This document shows, one piece after another, positions 21,230 to 30,520 of a stretch of 64,000 nt of DNA. The first letter of the stretch is position 1. Each line of letters begins with the position of its first letter. The DNA is from Apilactobacillus quenuiae (GTDB lineage Bacteria > Bacillota > Bacilli > Lactobacillales > Lactobacillaceae). The notes beneath the pieces are model-generated. The model saw nothing but the letters and a program-made list of their open reading frames with translations, did no database searches and was not told where the DNA came from. The DNA lies in the NCBI RefSeq assembly GCF_002994005.1, contig NZ_POSN01000005.1:1466-65465 (forward strand), given 5' to 3'. The translations under genes and the position numbers were made by a program.

Positions 21230-22057
21230 TTAAAGTACTTCATTTAAGAAATTAGGTTTTAAATCACGCTTGATATCATCAATGTCAAAGTTCTGAACTA
21301 ATGCGTTTGAAACCGCCGCACTACTACGTTTAATGCCCAGTGATTTACCATTTTGATTTAAAGGATTAAAAACAATCAATGGTAAATATTCACGGGTGAT
21401 AGATTCATTTACAGTTGGATCATTTGCAAATGAAGAAGTTATAATTAGTAAATCATCTTCTGACAAATCTTCAACGATATCCGGTAATTGTGCATCGATG
21501 TTACTTAATTGATCTGCGTATGCATCAATGTTATCTGCATTAGACAGTCGTTTCAATAAAGGTGGTTGACAATAAATTAATCCATCAAATTGAATATCCA
21601 TTTGCGCTGATAATTCAACAAAAGCTTTACTGTCATTAGGAACTTGGAGCGAAAAAGTATCGTCTTGGTTTTCTAAATAACTAGCAAAGCTTGATATCAT
21701 CGATATATTTATATGTTTTTCAGACATTAAATCCATCGTAGATAAGGTACGCAAGCTAGTATCAAAATCAAACATTTCACGTAAGCCCGCACCACTACTT
21801 TTGGTATTAATGCGATTAACCATTTTACCGTAAAAGGCACTAGGATTAGACACTTGAGGAATCTCGTCAATTAAGTGATCCCATCTAATGTTGCCCAAGC
21901 CCATTTTAATTAAGTTTGGAATTTCTAATTTAGTTCCAGCATGTTCAGCAACATGCCCTAACGTATCAACACCAACAGAATTAAAGCGATTAGCATCGGG
22001 AGCTTCCCCAATACCTAGGGATGCCAAATCTAAAACAATAACTCGTTTTTTCTTCAT
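21230..22057 (-). CDS. Degenerate phosphopentomutase (DeoB)-like protein, probably not catalytic
   Basis: 275 residues against about 390 for DeoB. The N-terminus is clearly DeoB (GIGEAPDANRFN, then GVDTLGHVAEHAG and MGLGNI), and the C-terminus has DDLLIIT followed by NDPTV and TREYLPLIVFNP. From family knowledge the C-terminal motif should read DHGNDPT; here it is SFANDPT. The histidine before TREY is gone, the VDFD...GHRRD ligand region is replaced by CQPPLLKRLSNAD, and the TMTGHWE block with the catalytic threonine is absent (SSGAGLREM instead). The cap domain is much reduced. The frame is intact with a GGAAG ribosome site, so it is a kept protein or a recent loss. Upstream of nupC. Confidence 0.75.
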   Translation of the reverse strand: MKKKRVIVLDLASLGIGEAPDANRFNSVGVDTLGHVAEHAGTKLEIPNLIKMGLGNIRWDHLIDEIPQVSNPSAFYGKMVNRINTKSSGAGLREMFDFDTSLRTLSTMDLMSEKHINISMISSFASYLENQDDTFSLQVPNDSKAFVELSAQMDIQFDGLIYCQPPLLKRLSNADNIDAYADQLSNIDAQLPDIVEDLSEDDLLIITSSFANDPTVNESITREYLPLIVFNPLNQNGKSLGIKRSSAAVSNALVQNFDIDDIKRDLKPNFLNEVL

Positions 22058-22127
22058 GATCCATTACTTCCAATCCGTTAGTAGTTTTATTAACTAATAA
22101 TTCTAGCAGAATTCTAAAGCATGTCAA

Positions 22128-22209
22128 TAAGCAAAAAGCACGGGATAATATTAATTATAGCGTGCTTTGTTAAGAAGTACTCTTGCCCCTGCCAAGGAAC
22201 TATATTATA
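22128..22209 (-). promoter_or_regulatory. Leader with promoter and hairpin upstream of the DeoB-like/nupC unit
   Basis: On the minus strand TATAAT at 22204-22209 would start a transcript near 22197. The leader holds CCTTGGCAGGGGCAAG, then a strong hairpin AAAGCACG / CGTGCTTT (22135-22168) with an inner ATAAT/ATTAT stem and a short T run. This could be an attenuator; no known riboswitch class was recognised. Confidence 0.45.
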
Positions 22210-22261
22210 ACACTAATCAGAATATGTTATTATTTATAAAAATCATGAAAGGATAAATAAC

Positions 22262-22852
22262 ATGAATAATAATCGAATTGCAGCTCTAGGTGATTCTGTT
22301 ACCAAGGGGTTTGATGGGTTTGAAAATCTTCAAGAAAACTATCCAAATTATTTAAGCCAAATTATAAATTTATCTGTAGATAATTTTGGTGTCAACGGTG
22401 CTACAATCGTTAATGATTTAACTAATGAAATTAATGATGTTAACTGGAAACAATATAATCAATGTATCTTATTTATCGGGACTAATGATTATGGTCATAA
22501 TCCAAATAATTTAAATGAGGTTACTAGCAAATTAAAACAAGATCTTAATTTAATTTATCAGTTCAATTCTCAAATTATAATTAGTGCTATTTTGCCATTA
22601 AACAGGTATGATCAAAAGCAAAATGCAGCTAATAAAAGACGCTTTGCTAACTATACTTTTAATGAACTATTAGATGCTTTAGCACAAACATATCGTACCT
22701 ATACAATCCCAGTACTAGATTGGCGTAAGCTTTATCCTAACTTTATTAACGACAATAACTATCAATCAAAGTACAATGATAAACATGTCCACCCAACTGC
22801 ACAAACTTATTATCAAATCGCTAATAAAATTGCTGACTTTATAAAAAAGTAA
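22262..22852 (+). CDS. SGNH/GDSL hydrolase
   Basis: 196-residue cytoplasmic esterase-like protein. Block I ALGDSVTKG with the nucleophile serine (about residue 12), a glycine in FGVNGAT (block II, about 46), GTND (block III, about 76-79) and DKHVHPT with the catalytic Asp/His (block V, about 177-183) are all present. No signal peptide. Substrate unknown; deacylation of small lipids or acetylated sugars is typical. GAAAGG precedes the ATG. Confidence 0.88.
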   Translation: MNNNRIAALGDSVTKGFDGFENLQENYPNYLSQIINLSVDNFGVNGATIVNDLTNEINDVNWKQYNQCILFIGTNDYGHNPNNLNEVTSKLKQDLNLIYQFNSQIIISAILPLNRYDQKQNAANKRRFANYTFNELLDALAQTYRTYTIPVLDWRKLYPNFINDNNYQSKYNDKHVHPTAQTYYQIANKIADFIKK

Positions 22853-22907
22853 TAGCGCTTTCATGATTTATGTGATATATTCTATAATTATCGTTTATCG
22901 TCTTAAG

Positions 22908-22918
22908 GAGGCGCCCTC
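22908..22918 (+). promoter_or_regulatory. Self-complementary Shine-Dalgarno of the comK-like gene
   Basis: The ribosome site AAGGAGG runs into CGCCCTC, so GAGG can pair with CCTC across a 3-base loop. This small stem could partly hide the Shine-Dalgarno sequence. Only four base pairs, so the effect is uncertain. Confidence 0.3.
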
Positions 22919-22921
22919 AAA

Positions 22922-23602
22922 TTGTTGAGCACTATCACTAAAGATCCGATTAATTATAGTAATAATATTAAGTACGTAAATTTTAAAGATTTGCGATATT
23001 CGCATGTTATCAGAAAGGTCAAGTATCATAAACCCAAATGGAATAAAGTAATGATGTTGCTAGATTTTAGTGAACATAGTAAACGTTATCCCACATTAGT
23101 TATTGAAGAAGATCAAGGCTTTTATTTAATTGAAGCTTCTATCAACGTCATGATTAATCAAATGCTCGAAGAAAATACTATTATTACTAGAGATTTAGTA
23201 AATAATATTTGTGATTGTATTGGATTAAAGCATACATATCCATTAATCACAGCACACTCACTATTCATTGCATTGCCCAAATTTGATCGTAATAAGTGTA
23301 ATCATTCATGGATTAATGTCGCTTTTTTAAACCATTTACCATCATTGAAAAATCATAAATACACCGATTTCTTGTTAAAAGATAATCAATTTATTTGTTT
23401 ACCCATTAGTGAAAATTACGTTAATAATAAGATTGATGATTTAAATAAATTAAAAAGTTATTTTAATAGTGAAGTGTTACAAGCTATGCCTGGATTACAA
23501 GTTTTGATAAAAGGTGCTAAATTATATGATGGATCCCGTATTAAAATTAAGGATTGTCTAAACCAATGGCACTTAAAAAATAAATATAAAAATGATGAGT
23601 AA
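22922..23602 (+). CDS. ComK-like competence transcription factor
   Basis: 226 residues. The central part aligns by eye with Bacillus ComK: WINVAFLNHL parallels the ComK segment around GWISHVHV, and the block ending ICLPISENYVNNKI parallels MELPISYNSFENQV, followed by an L/K..F segment. ComK activates late competence genes; lactobacillar homologues exist but are poorly studied. Start is TTG at 22922, 10 bases after AGGAGG. The N-terminal 30 residues are less conserved. A distinct competence-type sigma factor is encoded at 45.1-45.6 kb. Confidence 0.75.
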   Translation: MLSTITKDPINYSNNIKYVNFKDLRYSHVIRKVKYHKPKWNKVMMLLDFSEHSKRYPTLVIEEDQGFYLIEASINVMINQMLEENTIITRDLVNNICDCIGLKHTYPLITAHSLFIALPKFDRNKCNHSWINVAFLNHLPSLKNHKYTDFLLKDNQFICLPISENYVNNKIDDLNKLKSYFNSEVLQAMPGLQVLIKGAKLYDGSRIKIKDCLNQWHLKNKYKNDE

Positions 23603-23634
23603 AAAGAAGTTGCTAAATGGCAACTTCTTTTTAC
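23599..23634. terminator. Bidirectional terminator, comK-like gene and GT-C paralogue 1
   Basis: AAAAAGAAGTTGC / GCAACTTCTTTTT hairpin between the convergent genes. Confidence 0.85.
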
Positions 23635-25391
23635 TTGCGATAAATTAAACTACGTAAAAGCATGTAGATAAAGAATATCCAACTACCCAAACAAATCCAC
23701 ATCATTGTCTTCCACAAGTTACCCGCTAAATATTTCGTAGTCAAAGTATTTTTACCATGTTTAGAATGCACAATAATTGATCCAATCTTTCCAGTTTGTA
23801 CATTTTTCTCTTTTCCATTATAAATAACTTTAGTATTCGCATATTTAACAACCGGTAATTGCGTTAATTTATTTTTATAAGGACTATGCCATTTAACTGT
23901 CAAAGAGCCATCAGCATTTACCGTCTTTACAAAATGATAAGTTTTTGAATTATTTTTCTTCACTAATTGTTTATGTGCTTTATGGTATGGGTGCAAGTTA
24001 TTATATTCCACTGGTTCTAGTTTCGAACGCACTGGCAAATAATCAGGGACCGCTTTCGTAAAGTCATTAATTAAGCCACTAAAATCGTTACCATAAAAAT
24101 CATCCCTAATCTGATGTTGCGTACGTTTATCATTCATATACACATGGGTCAGATTAACTGTTGTTTGATTATTAACTAAGTGAACTGATTTTAAGCTCTT
24201 AAAGCCTTCTGCCCATAAATTAATCCCTAAGCCTAATAAAATTGCTAACACCAAGCTACATATTTTCAATGTTTTATAATCATGATTCGTTGTTTTTTTA
24301 GTCATCATTATCCCTGCCACCAAGGGTAAAATCACAAATGGCAAGACTAAGAAACGCTTAGGAAATTGCAAATTATAAGCTAAGTGTGGATATGCTTGCA
24401 TTGCCTGATCCCAGGGAAATAAATAAGTCGATAAATAAAAGAATATTAATCCAGTCATACTAAGCGTTTTAACTTTAAGATTCCATTGTTTAAAGTGACG
24501 AATTAACATATATAATACCCAAATAAATAAGGCAAAATCAGCTGGCTTAATTAAGCTCGTCCATGAATAAATTGAAAATTTAAAAGAAAAGAATGTCATT
24601 GATGGTACCGGATACACAGGCATTAAAAAGTTATTATGAAACAGCTGTAGTACTGATAGCCAAATATTAGCCGTCATTAATAAACATAAAATTGCTGCTA
24701 AACATGCTCTTTTAACATAAATCCATTTATGTTTAGTCATGAAAAAACCAGCAATAAACATTGGAATTAAACTAATAAACCCAATTAAACTAGTCATCAA
24801 ATGTGTTTGGATCATCAGAGCCATGGCACCAGCTAAATAAATGATACTAAAACGATGCCCTTTAAAGAATTGGGTACCTGCCAGAATTAATAATGGCATA
24901 AAGGCTGCCCCTATTCCGGTAAACTGTTGCGTTAATAGCCATGAAACCACTGGACAAGAGTACATATAAAAAATGGATAACAAAATAGCATAACTGCGTT
25001 TAACCTGATTTTTAATCAATAGCAAATACATTGACATACCAGCAATAACTAGAATTAATAATGTCTCTATTACTTGAAAATGAAACCAGCTACCACTAAG
25101 CAGTAAAATCAACCCACTAATATATGAAATAAATGGTCCATAGACTGCATTGATAACACGCCCATTTTGTGAGAAACCATAATTCATTTGAAAATAACTA
25201 AAATGGCCATTTTTAATTTGCATAGCCGAATCATAAAACCGATTAAAATGAAAGATCGAATCCATTCCTAAAAAGACAGAATGCGTATAAATTTGTCGAC
25301 TCAACAAAAGCAACGCCATTCCAAAGATAACTAAAAATGGTGTAAATTTGAAAGCTCCTAGTCGTCGATAAGCATTTTTGATAGTATTCAT
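23631..25391 (-). CDS. GT-C-like polytopic membrane protein, paralogue 1 (YfhO/PTPS-related type)
   Basis: 586 residues with about 12 hydrophobic segments and an extracellular C-terminal domain (about 400-555) before a last TM helix. After TM1 comes GMDSIFHFNRFYDS, with an acidic residue at the place where GT-C glycosyltransferases carry their catalytic Asp, followed by INAVYGPFISYISG. It shares this architecture with the genes at 31653 and 33514. Likely uses a lipid-linked sugar to modify a surface polymer, but substrate and activity are unproven. Confidence 0.7.
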   Translation of the reverse strand: MNTIKNAYRRLGAFKFTPFLVIFGMALLLLSRQIYTHSVFLGMDSIFHFNRFYDSAMQIKNGHFSYFQMNYGFSQNGRVINAVYGPFISYISGLILLLSGSWFHFQVIETLLILVIAGMSMYLLLIKNQVKRSYAILLSIFYMYSCPVVSWLLTQQFTGIGAAFMPLLILAGTQFFKGHRFSIIYLAGAMALMIQTHLMTSLIGFISLIPMFIAGFFMTKHKWIYVKRACLAAILCLLMTANIWLSVLQLFHNNFLMPVYPVPSMTFFSFKFSIYSWTSLIKPADFALFIWVLYMLIRHFKQWNLKVKTLSMTGLIFFYLSTYLFPWDQAMQAYPHLAYNLQFPKRFLVLPFVILPLVAGIMMTKKTTNHDYKTLKICSLVLAILLGLGINLWAEGFKSLKSVHLVNNQTTVNLTHVYMNDKRTQHQIRDDFYGNDFSGLINDFTKAVPDYLPVRSKLEPVEYNNLHPYHKAHKQLVKKNNSKTYHFVKTVNADGSLTVKWHSPYKNKLTQLPVVKYANTKVIYNGKEKNVQTGKIGSIIVHSKHGKNTLTTKYLAGNLWKTMMWICLGSWIFFIYMLLRSLIYRK

Positions 25392-25546
25392 TGCGTACCT
25401 TCTAAATTATTAAATATGTATATTCATTATATTAAACTTACTATCATCATATTTCAATTTGGTGAACTCAAATGAAAATATTTATAATAAAAATGTTTAT
25501 ATATGATAACATTAATATGAAATTATATTGATAGGAGTATTTATTA

Positions 25547-28135
25547 ATGATTAAAAATATAAAGCATCACAAAAGCCGTTATCATAAACTAATAGCGGCA
25601 ACCGCAGTCACTTTGGGGATTTCTCTAAGTAGCGTTATGTTGAATCATAATGTTCATGCTGCAATTATCCATAATAATCAACCGGTTAAATATACCAAAC
25701 AATATGTGCAAAACGTTAATGGTTATTTAACTGCTGATACTTGGTATCAACCTCAAAAGATTCTTAAGAATGGTACCTACTGGGTAAATTCTAAACATAA
25801 TGATTATCGACCAATTTTAATATATTGGTGGCCTAACAAAAATATTAAGGTTAACTACATAAATTACTTTAATCAAAATGGCCTTGGCAATAAGCACCAA
25901 AAGGTTACAAAACATAACAGTAATAAAACCTTGGATAAAGCTACTAATAAAATTCAAAAAAGGATTGAACAAAAAATTAAGCAACAACATAGTTCTAAAT
26001 GGCTAAGAACCATCATGAATAATTTCATTAATCGTCAATCCATATGGAATATTAAAAGTGAATTTCCTACTTATGGTTGGGCCAACCTCCAAGGTGGTAG
26101 TTTTAAATTTGTAAATAATAAATTGACTCCTAACGTTAACTCTAAATACCGTTACTTGGGACGTGCTTTCACCTTACAAAAAATTGAAAATACTAAAAAT
26201 TATGAACTATTATTAGCTAATGATGTGGATAATTCTAACCCGGCAGTTCAAGCTGAGGACCTAAATAATCTTCATTATTTAATGAACATTAGTTCAATTT
26301 TAGGTAAAGGTGCCGATGGTAATTTTGACGGTGGTCGTGAAGATGCTACGGGTAGTTTGGATTATGATGTTACCCAAATTGCTGAACAGTACTTCAAAGA
26401 TCATTTTAATATGACCAACGACAAAAATAGTAATGCACATTTAAACTTACTTGAAGATGGGGTCAGAGGTTCAGTCAACGCTACCACTCGTGATCATTTT
26501 GGCGCCCTAACTCATGATATGAACTTAACAAATGCATTGTTAAATACATTCACTAAACCTAATCAGCAAAGAACATCTCTTCAATCATTAATTGATACTG
26601 ATTGGGTAAAAAGAACCAGTGATTATACTGAAAATGATAAAGTGCCAAACTATTCATTTATGAATGTCCATGATGGCGTGCAAAGTTTAGTGGGAAATAT
26701 TATCAGCAATATCTCGAAAGAAAATCCAAATGCTCCTACTAAAAGAACTTTACAAAAAGCCATTCAAATTTATGACAATGACATTAATAAAACCAACAAA
26801 AAATATGCTGGATATAACATTCCATCAACTTATTCCCTACTACTAACTAATAAGGATATGATTCCTCGAGTATATTATGGTGATTTATTTGTCGATGGTG
26901 GTCAGTATATGGCTAACAAAACAATTTACTATAATGCCGTAACAGCATTATTAAAGGCTAGAATGAAATACGTCGCTGGTGGTCAAGAAATCAGAATTCA
27001 TGATAATGGTAAAATTATGTCATCAGTGCGTTTTGGTAAAGATAACTTCAAACCAACGGATGAAAATAGTCGCAATTCTGGAATTGTTACGGTAACTTCT
27101 AATCAACAAAACCTAAACTTAAATAATAAAGTGGTCATTGATTTAGGTGATGCCCACAAAAACCAACAATTCCGTCCATTGCTAATGAGTAAACAAAATG
27201 GCTTGAGCATTTACAATAATGATGCCGATGCTAAAGATAAAACCATCACAACCAATGATAAGGGGCAATTAATTTTAGACCGCAATCAAGTACAAAGTGT
27301 TCAAAATCCACAAGTTTCCGGCTATTTATCAACTTGGGTTCCAGTTGGCGCTAAAGATAACCAAGACGTTCGTACTACTGCATCTAGTGAACCAAGTAAA
27401 GATGGTAATGTCTTCCATGCCAATGCCGCATTAGATTCACATGTTGCTTATGAAGGATTTTCATCATTACAAGCTAACCCAACTGATAACAGTCAAAAAA
27501 CTGATGTTAAATTAGCTCAAAGTGGCGACTTCTTTAAATCATTAGGAATTACCGATGTAGAATTCCCTGGTCACTATCTGTCAGTCAAGAATGATCATTC
27601 ATTTGTAGATTCATTAGAAAATAATGGTTATGCCTTCAATGATCGTTATAATCTAGGGATGAACGGGCAAAGCACTAAATATGGAACTGTTGAACAAATG
27701 ATTGATGCTAATAAAGCCCTTCATCAATCTGGCATTCATACCATGGCTGACTATGTAATGAATCAATTATATGGATTGAATGGTAAAGAACTAACTTCAG
27801 TTAAGCGAATTGATGGTTACGGTCGTTACCTAACAAAATCACATATTAAAAATGATTTATATTATGCTAAAACTAAGAGCTCAGGTAAAGATTACCAAGC
27901 TCAATATGGTGGTAAATTCTTAAATGAATTGAAGAATAAATATCCTGATCTATTCACTAGAATTCAAACATCTACTGGTAAAACCATTAACGCTAATGAA
28001 CATATTAAACAATGGTCTGCCAAGTATTTAAATGGAACTAGTATCCAAGGTCGTGGGATGGGATATATTCTAAAAGATGGTAAAGATAATCAATACTACA
28101 GTTTAAATAAAAATAATAAACATATTATTAAATAA
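25547..28135 (+). CDS. Short GH70 glucansucrase-like secreted protein with altered motifs
   Basis: 862 residues with a signal peptide (about 1-38). The catalytic domain is GH70: NGYLTADTWYQPQKIL, ANDVDNSNPAVQAEDLN, and near the C-terminus NGYAFNDRYNLGMNG and KSSGKDYQAQYGGKFLNEL. It ends right after the catalytic core and lacks glucan-binding repeats, so it is short for the family (often above 1300). The catalytic acids are at the expected places: Asp266 (in GGREDATG), Glu303 (in LLEDGVRG) and Asp376 (in NVHDGVQS). Around them motifs II, III, IV and I differ from the consensus RVDAVDNVD, LEDWSDND, RAHDSEVQ and ADWVPDQ. It may be inactive or have changed specificity. Confidence 0.85.
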   Translation: MIKNIKHHKSRYHKLIAATAVTLGISLSSVMLNHNVHAAIIHNNQPVKYTKQYVQNVNGYLTADTWYQPQKILKNGTYWVNSKHNDYRPILIYWWPNKNIKVNYINYFNQNGLGNKHQKVTKHNSNKTLDKATNKIQKRIEQKIKQQHSSKWLRTIMNNFINRQSIWNIKSEFPTYGWANLQGGSFKFVNNKLTPNVNSKYRYLGRAFTLQKIENTKNYELLLANDVDNSNPAVQAEDLNNLHYLMNISSILGKGADGNFDGGREDATGSLDYDVTQIAEQYFKDHFNMTNDKNSNAHLNLLEDGVRGSVNATTRDHFGALTHDMNLTNALLNTFTKPNQQRTSLQSLIDTDWVKRTSDYTENDKVPNYSFMNVHDGVQSLVGNIISNISKENPNAPTKRTLQKAIQIYDNDINKTNKKYAGYNIPSTYSLLLTNKDMIPRVYYGDLFVDGGQYMANKTIYYNAVTALLKARMKYVAGGQEIRIHDNGKIMSSVRFGKDNFKPTDENSRNSGIVTVTSNQQNLNLNNKVVIDLGDAHKNQQFRPLLMSKQNGLSIYNNDADAKDKTITTNDKGQLILDRNQVQSVQNPQVSGYLSTWVPVGAKDNQDVRTTASSEPSKDGNVFHANAALDSHVAYEGFSSLQANPTDNSQKTDVKLAQSGDFFKSLGITDVEFPGHYLSVKNDHSFVDSLENNGYAFNDRYNLGMNGQSTKYGTVEQMIDANKALHQSGIHTMADYVMNQLYGLNGKELTSVKRIDGYGRYLTKSHIKNDLYYAKTKSSGKDYQAQYGGKFLNELKNKYPDLFTRIQTSTGKTINANEHIKQWSAKYLNGTSIQGRGMGYILKDGKDNQYYSLNKNNKHIIK

Positions 28136-28143
28136 AATAGTAT

Positions 28144-28189
28144 AAAAAAGAGTTTAAAATTATTTAAATAATTTTAAACTCTTTTTTAA
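28144..28189. terminator. Bidirectional terminator, GH70 gene and WxL operon
   Basis: AAAGAGTTTAAAATTATTT / AAATAATTTTAAACTCTTT, a long near-perfect stem with A and T runs on either side. Confidence 0.85.
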
Positions 28190-28201
28190 CAAAATATCAA
28201 A

Positions 28202-28987
28202 TCAGCTTTGCGATGAAGTTGTTTGAGTTGGATTTAAAGGCGATGCTGTCAAATTCCAAGTTATATTTGCATTATATTGAGTAGCTGATTGAGCACTACC
28301 ACCAGGAACAGATAGAGTAACCTGATTTGGATCGAATTTTTCAATCCAAGTACCAGTTCCTTGACCTTGATTTGCAGTCATTAAATTTTGCGAAGCATTA
28401 CCTAAAGCAATACTACTAGAATTTAATGAAGGAGCAATCCCAGTACCATTAAAACCAACTTGAGGTGTATTTCCTTCACTTTTAATAGATACTTGTGCAC
28501 CCTTTAAAGTTTGATTAGTATTACCAGCAGTATTAGTAAAATCAGAAATACTTGCATTCAAATTCCACCCAGAAGCAGTACCACGATTATCACTTATTTG
28601 AACAAATGGATTATGATTACGGGTTTTACCATCTGCGTAAGTAGCATTGGCTAAAGTATAGACCTTAGTTTGACCACTAATAGTTCCAACACCAAAATCA
28701 AAATTAGGTGCATAATCAATACTCAAAGGTCCACCAGAATTAGTTCCAGTATTATTAGGATCTCCAGGATCTGCCGGAGTCTTAGCTGGTTGAGATGGGT
28801 TGTTAGGGTCAACTGGAGGTGTAACATTAGTTTTATCTGGTTGTCTAAAAGTTAAAGTTGCCTTAGTTTGTTGACTACTTGTAGTAACATCATCAGCATG
28901 TGCATTTAATAAAGTAAGATGAGCTGCACATAGTCCAAATGTTAATCCCAAAATTAAAGTTGACTTAATAAAATTACTATTTTTCAT
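28202..28987 (-). CDS. WxL-domain surface protein 1
   Basis: 261 residues with a signal peptide (about 1-31), a Pro/Asn/Asp-rich linker (about 45-85) and a C-terminal WxL domain. Both WxL motifs are visible: GWNLNASISDF (about 145) and ITWNLTASP near the end. WxL proteins attach non-covalently to the peptidoglycan of Gram-positive cells. Last gene of a WxL unit with a second WxL protein and a DUF916/DUF3324 protein. Confidence 0.88.
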   Translation of the reverse strand: MKNSNFIKSTLILGLTFGLCAAHLTLLNAHADDVTTSSQQTKATLTFRQPDKTNVTPPVDPNNPSQPAKTPADPGDPNNTGTNSGGPLSIDYAPNFDFGVGTISGQTKVYTLANATYADGKTRNHNPFVQISDNRGTASGWNLNASISDFTNTAGNTNQTLKGAQVSIKSEGNTPQVGFNGTGIAPSLNSSSIALGNASQNLMTANQGQGTGTWIEKFDPNQVTLSVPGGSAQSATQYNANITWNLTASPLNPTQTTSSQS

Positions 28988-29014
28988 AATACATATCTCT
29001 CCAATCCTAATATA

Positions 29015-30520
29015 TTATAGTGGGTCATTTTTTAGTGTCCATGTAGCAGTACCACTATAAGTTCCAATTCTAGCTGAACCAGCCGGAATTTTAATTTGCA
29101 GATTATCTGCAGGAGATTTGGATATACTAAAATCTCCATTATTACTATTACTAACATTATAATAAGGAATTGTATCATTAGGTGAGTAACTATTCCCATT
29201 CATTAAATAATCAGCATGTAATGGTTGATTATTTTGATCATTGATAAGATCAGAAATGGATAAATTTAAATTCCAGCCATTATTACTATTGATACTCCTG
29301 ATAATAGCATTTGTATTAGATGGCAAACTAATAATATTATTAGTTGAAGATATAGAAACTTGTCCAAAATTAAAGTCAGGAACACTAATAATCTTAAACA
29401 AACTATAGCTATTAATTATATTGTTTAATGAATCAATAATTGCGGCAACTTTATTATTAATTTGATCTAAAACACCATTGGTATAATTTTTACTATTGTT
29501 AGTATCATTAACTAATTTGTTTACATCCCCCCTTCCATTATCTGCAATATTATTTGCAGCATTTATAAAAGTTTGTTTAATATCATCACTATATAAATTA
29601 CTATCTAAATTTTGAATCTTATTAATAATATTTTGCTGAGACTGAGAAATTTTAGAATTAGCATCATTTTGTTTTTGTCCTAAAACATATGAATTATGTT
29701 GATCACCATTCAAAGCATCATAATCAAGAATCCTTAACACTTCAAATGTAGGTTGATATTGTATTTTATACAAAGTATTTGAAAACATATAAGTATAAAT
29801 TTTAGACGACTTACTAATGAATACTGGATTCAATCTTAAAGAAATATTTCCTTGGCCACCATGTGCATTTCCTAGATACATGCTAGACAAATAGACCTTG
29901 CTATTGTCACTATCAAAATATGGAGTAGATGGTTCGCTTCCTAGATTATATCCTGGAATATTCAGTCCACTATTTTGATAATCATTTTGTACACTCGAAG
30001 AAATATTTTTCGCTTTTGATAATCCAGTTGGGGTAACTTTTAAACTGGAAATTGCATTTTGTAAATCATTAGATGTTTTAACTCTAAATTCTGTATATCT
30101 TTCCAGTCCACCGGACTTAATAGGAACTCCAATATTATAATTTAATATATTATAATTACTAGATGAGCTAAAGTTAGGCAAACTAAATTGAATGTCATTA
30201 GGATTCATCTTGTATATAGAATGGTAAATAATATCATACGGAGTTTCTGAAAATCGCATTGATGTAAGGTCTGATGGAACTGCATCTCCAGCATCTGCAG
30301 ATGCAAATGGCTTTTGAGAAGACAAATTCCCGGCATTTTCACTAACAATTAATGGACTAGAATTAGTATAACCATCAGGTGAAGAATAGGTATCATCAGC
30401 AGATGCAGTTGTAAAAAACATTAAATATAAAATAATTATTGGTATAATCAAATAAATCAAATTATTTTTTCTATAATCAAATAAAATCTTTATCACATCC
30501 TTACAAGAAGTATTAAACAT
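29015..30520 (-). CDS. WxL-domain surface protein 2 with long N-terminal region
   Basis: 501 residues. Hydrophobic export signal at about 21-42 ending in ASA. A large Asn/Ser-rich N-terminal domain with unknown fold (about 45-340) includes a helical stretch (about 260-345). The C-terminal WxL domain has NNGWNLNLSISDL (about 420) and ATWTLKNDP at the end. The start overlaps the stop of the upstream gene by one base. The N-terminal part may be the ligand-binding portion; nothing more specific can be read. Confidence 0.82.
   Translation of the reverse strand: MFNTSCKDVIKILFDYRKNNLIYLIIPIIILYLMFFTTASADDTYSSPDGYTNSSPLIVSENAGNLSSQKPFASADAGDAVPSDLTSMRFSETPYDIIYHSIYKMNPNDIQFSLPNFSSSSNYNILNYNIGVPIKSGGLERYTEFRVKTSNDLQNAISSLKVTPTGLSKAKNISSSVQNDYQNSGLNIPGYNLGSEPSTPYFDSDNSKVYLSSMYLGNAHGGQGNISLRLNPVFISKSSKIYTYMFSNTLYKIQYQPTFEVLRILDYDALNGDQHNSYVLGQKQNDANSKISQSQQNIINKIQNLDSNLYSDDIKQTFINAANNIADNGRGDVNKLVNDTNNSKNYTNGVLDQINNKVAAIIDSLNNIINSYSLFKIISVPDFNFGQVSISSTNNIISLPSNTNAIIRSINSNNGWNLNLSISDLINDQNNQPLHADYLMNGNSYSPNDTIPYYNVSNSNNGDFSISKSPADNLQIKIPAGSARIGTYSGTATWTLKNDPL

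Noticed and set aside
22128-22200. Known purine, preQ1 or guanidine riboswitch in the DeoB-like leader
   Set aside because: The conserved cores of these classes were looked for and not found; only a generic attenuator-like hairpin remains.
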